Source of the DNA: Streptococcus australis
Lineage (GTDB): Bacteria; Bacillota; Bacilli; Lactobacillales; Streptococcaceae
Direction: 5' to 3'
Length of the DNA: 64,000 bases
Assembly: GCF_901543175.1 (NCBI RefSeq)
Contig: NZ_LR594040.1
Span: 1,426,001 to 1,490,000, forward strand
The notes under the pieces were generated by a model. That model was given only the letters and a program-made list of their open reading frames with translations. It had not been told where the DNA came from and ran no database searches. The position numbers and the translations under genes are program-made. Positions 61,478 to 64,000 of the stretch are shown piece by piece; positions within the stretch are counted from its first letter, which is position 1; every line of letters starts with the position of its first letter.

Positions 61478-62059
61478 ATGAAATTATTAGAAGAGCGCAT
61501 CCTTCAGGATGGGCATATCTTGGGTGACAACATCCTTAAGGTAGATTCCTTTTTAACCCATCAAGTTGACTATCGTTTGATGCGGGAAATTGGTAAAGTT
61601 TTTGCAGAAAAATTCGCAACTGCTGGCATTACCAAGGTTGTAACGATTGAAGCTTCAGGGATTGCCCCAGCCGTTTTTACAGCTGAAGCCTTAGATGTTC
61701 CTATGATTTTCGCAAAGAAAGCTAAAAACATCACTATGAACGAAGGCATCTTAACTGCTGAGGTTTACTCCTTTACCAAGCAGGTGATCAGCACGGTTTC
61801 CATCGCTGGGAAATTCCTCTCACCAGAGGACAAGGTCTTGATTATCGATGATTTCCTAGCAAATGGACAAGCTGCCAAAGGCTTGATTCAAATCATCGAA
61901 CAGGCCGGAGCAACAGTCGAAGCGATTGGTATCGTAATTGAAAAATCCTTCCAAGATGGTCGTGATTTACTTGAAAAAGCAGGCTACCCTGTACTATCGC
62001 TCGCTCGCTTGGATCGTTTCGAAAACGATCAGGTCGTATTTAAGGAGGCAGATCTCTAA
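61478..62059 (+). CDS. xpt: Xanthine phosphoribosyltransferase
   Basis: 193 residues. The PRPP-binding motif is [17 protein letters not shown] near residue 125, with EASGIAPA near 50 and [16 protein letters not shown] following, as in Xpt. It converts xanthine to XMP. TTAGGAGGTCTT precedes the ATG. Confidence 0.97.
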   Translation: MKLLEERILQDGHILGDNILKVDSFLTHQVDYRLMREIGKVFAEKFATAGITKVVTIEASGIAPAVFTAEALDVPMIFAKKAKNITMNEGILTAEVYSFTKQVISTVSIAGKFLSPEDKVLIIDDFLANGQAAKGLIQIIEQAGATVEAIGIVIEKSFQDGRDLLEKAGYPVLSLARLDRFENDQVVFKEADL

Positions 62060-63321
62060 TGCAACAACAAGAAAAACACTCGCAAGCCGCGGTTCTAGGG
62101 CTTCAGCACCTTCTCGCAATGTACTCAGGCTCTATCCTAGTTCCTATTATGATTGCTACAGCTCTTGGTTATTCAGCTGAACAGTTGACCTACCTAATCT
62201 CCACAGATATCTTCATGTGTGGGGTAGCTACCTTCCTTCAACTCCAGTTGAATAAACATTTTGGTGTTGGCCTCCCTGTTGTACTCGGAGTTGCTTTCCA
62301 GTCAGTCGCTCCCTTGATTATGATTGGTCAGAGTCACGGTAGCGGAGCTATGTTTGGCGCCCTTATCGTTTCAGGGATTTATGTAGTTCTGATTTCAGGT
62401 ATTTTCTCAAAAGTGGCCAATCTCTTCCCATCTATCGTAACCGGATCTGTTATTACCACGATTGGATTAACCCTGATTCCTGTCGCTATTGGAAATATGG
62501 GAAATAATGTTCCAGAGCCAACTGGTCAAAGTCTCTTGCTTGCAGCCATCACTGTTCTGATCATCCTCTTGATTAACATCTTTACTAAAGGATTTATCAA
62601 GTCTATCTCCATTTTGATTGGTCTGGTTGTCGGAACCGCCATTGCTGCTACCATGGGCTTGGTTGATTTCTCCCCTGTTGCGGCAGCACCACTAGTCCAT
62701 GTCCCAACTCCCCTCTACTTTGGGATGCCAACCTTTGAAATCTCCTCTATTGTCATGATGTGTATCATCGCAACGGTTTCTATGGTTGAGTCCACAGGTG
62801 TTTACCTAGCCTTGTCTGATATCACAAAAGATCCAATCGACAGCAAGCGCCTTCGCAACGGTTACCGAGCAGAAGGTCTGGCCGTACTTCTCGGAGGAAT
62901 CTTTAACACCTTCCCTTACACAGGATTTTCACAAAACGTTGGTTTGGTTAAATTGTCAGGTATCAAAACCCGTCTGCCAATCTACTACGCAGCTGGTTTC
63001 CTAGTCCTCCTTGGACTCCTTCCTAAGTTTGGTGCCCTCGCCCAAATCATTCCGAGCCCTGTTCTTGGAGGTGCCATGCTGGTGATGTTTGGCTTTGTTT
63101 CCCTTCAAGGTATGCAAATCCTCGCCCGCGCTGACTTTGCTAACAATGAACACAACTTCCTTATCGCAGCTGTTTCAATCGCTGCAGGTGTTGGACTCAA
63201 CAATAGCAATCTCTTTGTCAGCATGCCAACAGCCTTCCAAATGTTCTTCTCAAACGGAATCGTCGTAGCCAGCCTACTTGCCATTGTCCTCAATGTCGTA
63301 TTAAATCGAAAAAAGAAATAA
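62059..63321 (+). CDS. pbuX: Xanthine permease
   Basis: 420 residues of the NCS2 (UraA/PbuX) family, about 14 helices. Start region LGLQHLLAMYSGSILVPI, the Gln-rich substrate helix GVAFQSVAPLI near residue 80, VESTGVYLALSDIT near 250 and GFSQNVGLV near 295 are family motifs. Its ATG overlaps the xpt stop (TAATG). Confidence 0.96.
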   Translation: MQQQEKHSQAAVLGLQHLLAMYSGSILVPIMIATALGYSAEQLTYLISTDIFMCGVATFLQLQLNKHFGVGLPVVLGVAFQSVAPLIMIGQSHGSGAMFGALIVSGIYVVLISGIFSKVANLFPSIVTGSVITTIGLTLIPVAIGNMGNNVPEPTGQSLLLAAITVLIILLINIFTKGFIKSISILIGLVVGTAIAATMGLVDFSPVAAAPLVHVPTPLYFGMPTFEISSIVMMCIIATVSMVESTGVYLALSDITKDPIDSKRLRNGYRAEGLAVLLGGIFNTFPYTGFSQNVGLVKLSGIKTRLPIYYAAGFLVLLGLLPKFGALAQIIPSPVLGGAMLVMFGFVSLQGMQILARADFANNEHNFLIAAVSIAAGVGLNNSNLFVSMPTAFQMFFSNGIVVASLLAIVLNVVLNRKKK

Positions 63322-63322
63322 G

Positions 63323-63347
63323 AAAAAGAGGTGCGAGCCTCTTTTTT
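63323..63347. terminator. Bidirectional terminator between pbuX and the thioesterase
   Basis: AAAAAGAGG/CCTCTTTTT with a 6-nt loop; T runs on both strands. It fills the whole 26-bp gap. Confidence 0.85.
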
Positions 63348-63752
63348 CTATATCCTCACCTGTCTCTCATCTGACCTCTGGCCTGTGACAAACATAGTAA
63401 AGGTTGCTTTGCAGACATTTCTACCCTCTTGATTGGTGATATCGACATCCACTACACAGGTTGTGCGACCTTGATGGACACATTCTCCTTTAATGGTCAG
63501 CACATCGTCAAGTTTTCCTGCCTTGAGGTAGTTGATAGAGGACTGGAGTGTCACTCCATCTAGCCCCAGAGATATGACCACCAAACCACTAATCTGGTCG
63601 CAAAGGGTAAAGAGATAGCCACCATGGGCATTGCCATAGTAGTTGAGCGACGAGTCCACTACTTTGGTCGTCACCACAACGTGACCATCTCTCATTTGTT
63701 CAATTTCGTAATTTTCAAAGGCAGATATAGCGTCAAAATGAAAATCTTTCAT
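63348..63752 (-). CDS. PaaI-like hotdog-fold thioesterase
   Basis: 134 residues. The hotdog helix with NYYGNAHGGYLFTLCDQISG near residue 42 carries the Asn/His/Gly and Asp positions used by PaaI/YdiI thioesterases, and LQSSINYLKAG follows. Hydrolyses an acyl-CoA; natural substrate unknown. The start at 63752 follows CAGGAGGAAACG. Confidence 0.85.
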   Translation of the reverse strand: MKDFHFDAISAFENYEIEQMRDGHVVVTTKVVDSSLNYYGNAHGGYLFTLCDQISGLVVISLGLDGVTLQSSINYLKAGKLDDVLTIKGECVHQGRTTCVVDVDITNQEGRNVCKATFTMFVTGQRSDERQVRI

Positions 63753-63821
63753 CGTTTCCTCCTGATATTTCAAACGACACTATCATACTACTTTTTATAG
63801 GACTGTGCAAGGAGAAAGCTC

Positions 63822-64000
63822 CTAGTCTGGCAAAATACCGACCTGTTCTACAAAGCGCATAAAGGCTACCTGTCCATGCTCCGTCTGCTTGTAAACCCCT
63901 GCATCCTCAAGTACACGCGCAAAGATAGCACCCACAGAGTCCTTGACGATTTCAAGGGCTTTTTCTTTATCCGCTAGGTCTGGATATTGGTCTTTAAGTT
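63822..64000 (-). CDS. galT: C-terminal end of probable galactose-1-phosphate uridylyltransferase (partial)
   Basis: The last 59 codons of a minus-strand gene that runs off the right edge, ending at TAG 63822-63824. The translation LKDQYPDLADKEKALEIVKD, then SVGAIFARVLEDAGVYKQTE and GQVAFMRFVEQVG, resembles the C-terminus of Gram-positive class II GalT from memory, and galT is the expected neighbour of this thioesterase in pneumococcal relatives. The active site is outside the window. Confidence 0.55.
   Translation of the reverse strand, partial: LKDQYPDLADKEKALEIVKDSVGAIFARVLEDAGVYKQTEHGQVAFMRFVEQVGILPD

Overview
The window is chromosomal DNA from a low-GC Gram-positive bacterium of the Streptococcus mitis/pneumoniae group. 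The evidence is six copies of the pneumococcal BOX repeat (boxA/boxC ends, one copy with two 45-bp boxB units), a ComX-type TACGAATA competence box in front of cclA, the susRXT1T2H sucrose locus, DUF3013, tandem DAHP synthases beside secA, and gene order typical of pneumococcal relatives. There is no rRNA, CRISPR, prophage or complete insertion sequence. Almost all of it is ordinary core genome; the novelty lies in regulatory architecture and in a second tryptophan synthase beta gene.

Layout. 1-10 kb (minus strand): acetyl xylan esterase, a 23-codon orphan ORF, recG, alr, acpS, two DAHP synthases, secA. 10-16 kb (minus): AlkD-like repair protein, two small membrane proteins, der, a nitroreductase, dnaI, dnaB, nrdR. 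16-18 kb (plus): YtrA-type GntR regulator with an ABC transporter. 18-20.5 kb: lrgAB diverging from a MarR regulator, a small protein and thioredoxin, with twin MarR-type palindromes. 20.5-23 kb: preQ1 riboswitch and the queCDEF operon. 23-32.4 kb: aquaporin, DUF2785, an HxlR regulator divergent from a SnoaL-like protein across a 32-bp palindrome, pepF-rsmE-prmA, and a GNAT/membrane/Nudix/M50/DUF3013 cluster. 32.5-37.6 kb (plus): rarA, 6S RNA, tRNA-Lys(CUU), and an Rrf2-controlled oxidoreductase/hydrolase/SDR operon.

37.6-43.3 kb (minus) is the sus sucrose ABC-transporter/hydrolase locus with a consensus promoter, a CcpA cre site and two SusR-type palindromes. 44 kb holds cclA (prepilin peptidase), convergent with and overlapping the complete trpEGDCFBA operon (44.6-51 kb), which is controlled by a tryptophan T-box into which a BOX element has inserted. 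Just upstream is a stand-alone second trpB with its own consensus promoter and tryptophan T-box. 53-55 kb carries an aminotransferase and sugar-phosphate transferase probably used for the AATGal sugar of pneumococcal-type teichoic acid. 55-60 kb has a heterodimeric ABC exporter with one degenerate ATP site and a DUF421/DUF3290 pair. 60-64 kb has exoA, a VOC protein, the purine-riboswitch-controlled xpt-pbuX operon, a hotdog thioesterase, and the 3' end of a probable galT running off the right edge.

How it works together: tryptophan supply (DAHP synthases, the trp operon, extra TrpB), deazapurine and purine supply (queCDEF, xpt-pbuX), sucrose use, DNA replication and repair (dnaB/dnaI, recG, rarA, exoA, nrdR) and envelope functions are represented. 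Several of these units are controlled in cis by RNA: two T-boxes, a preQ1 and a purine riboswitch, plus 6S RNA. Function names come from motif recognition and family knowledge; no database search was possible.
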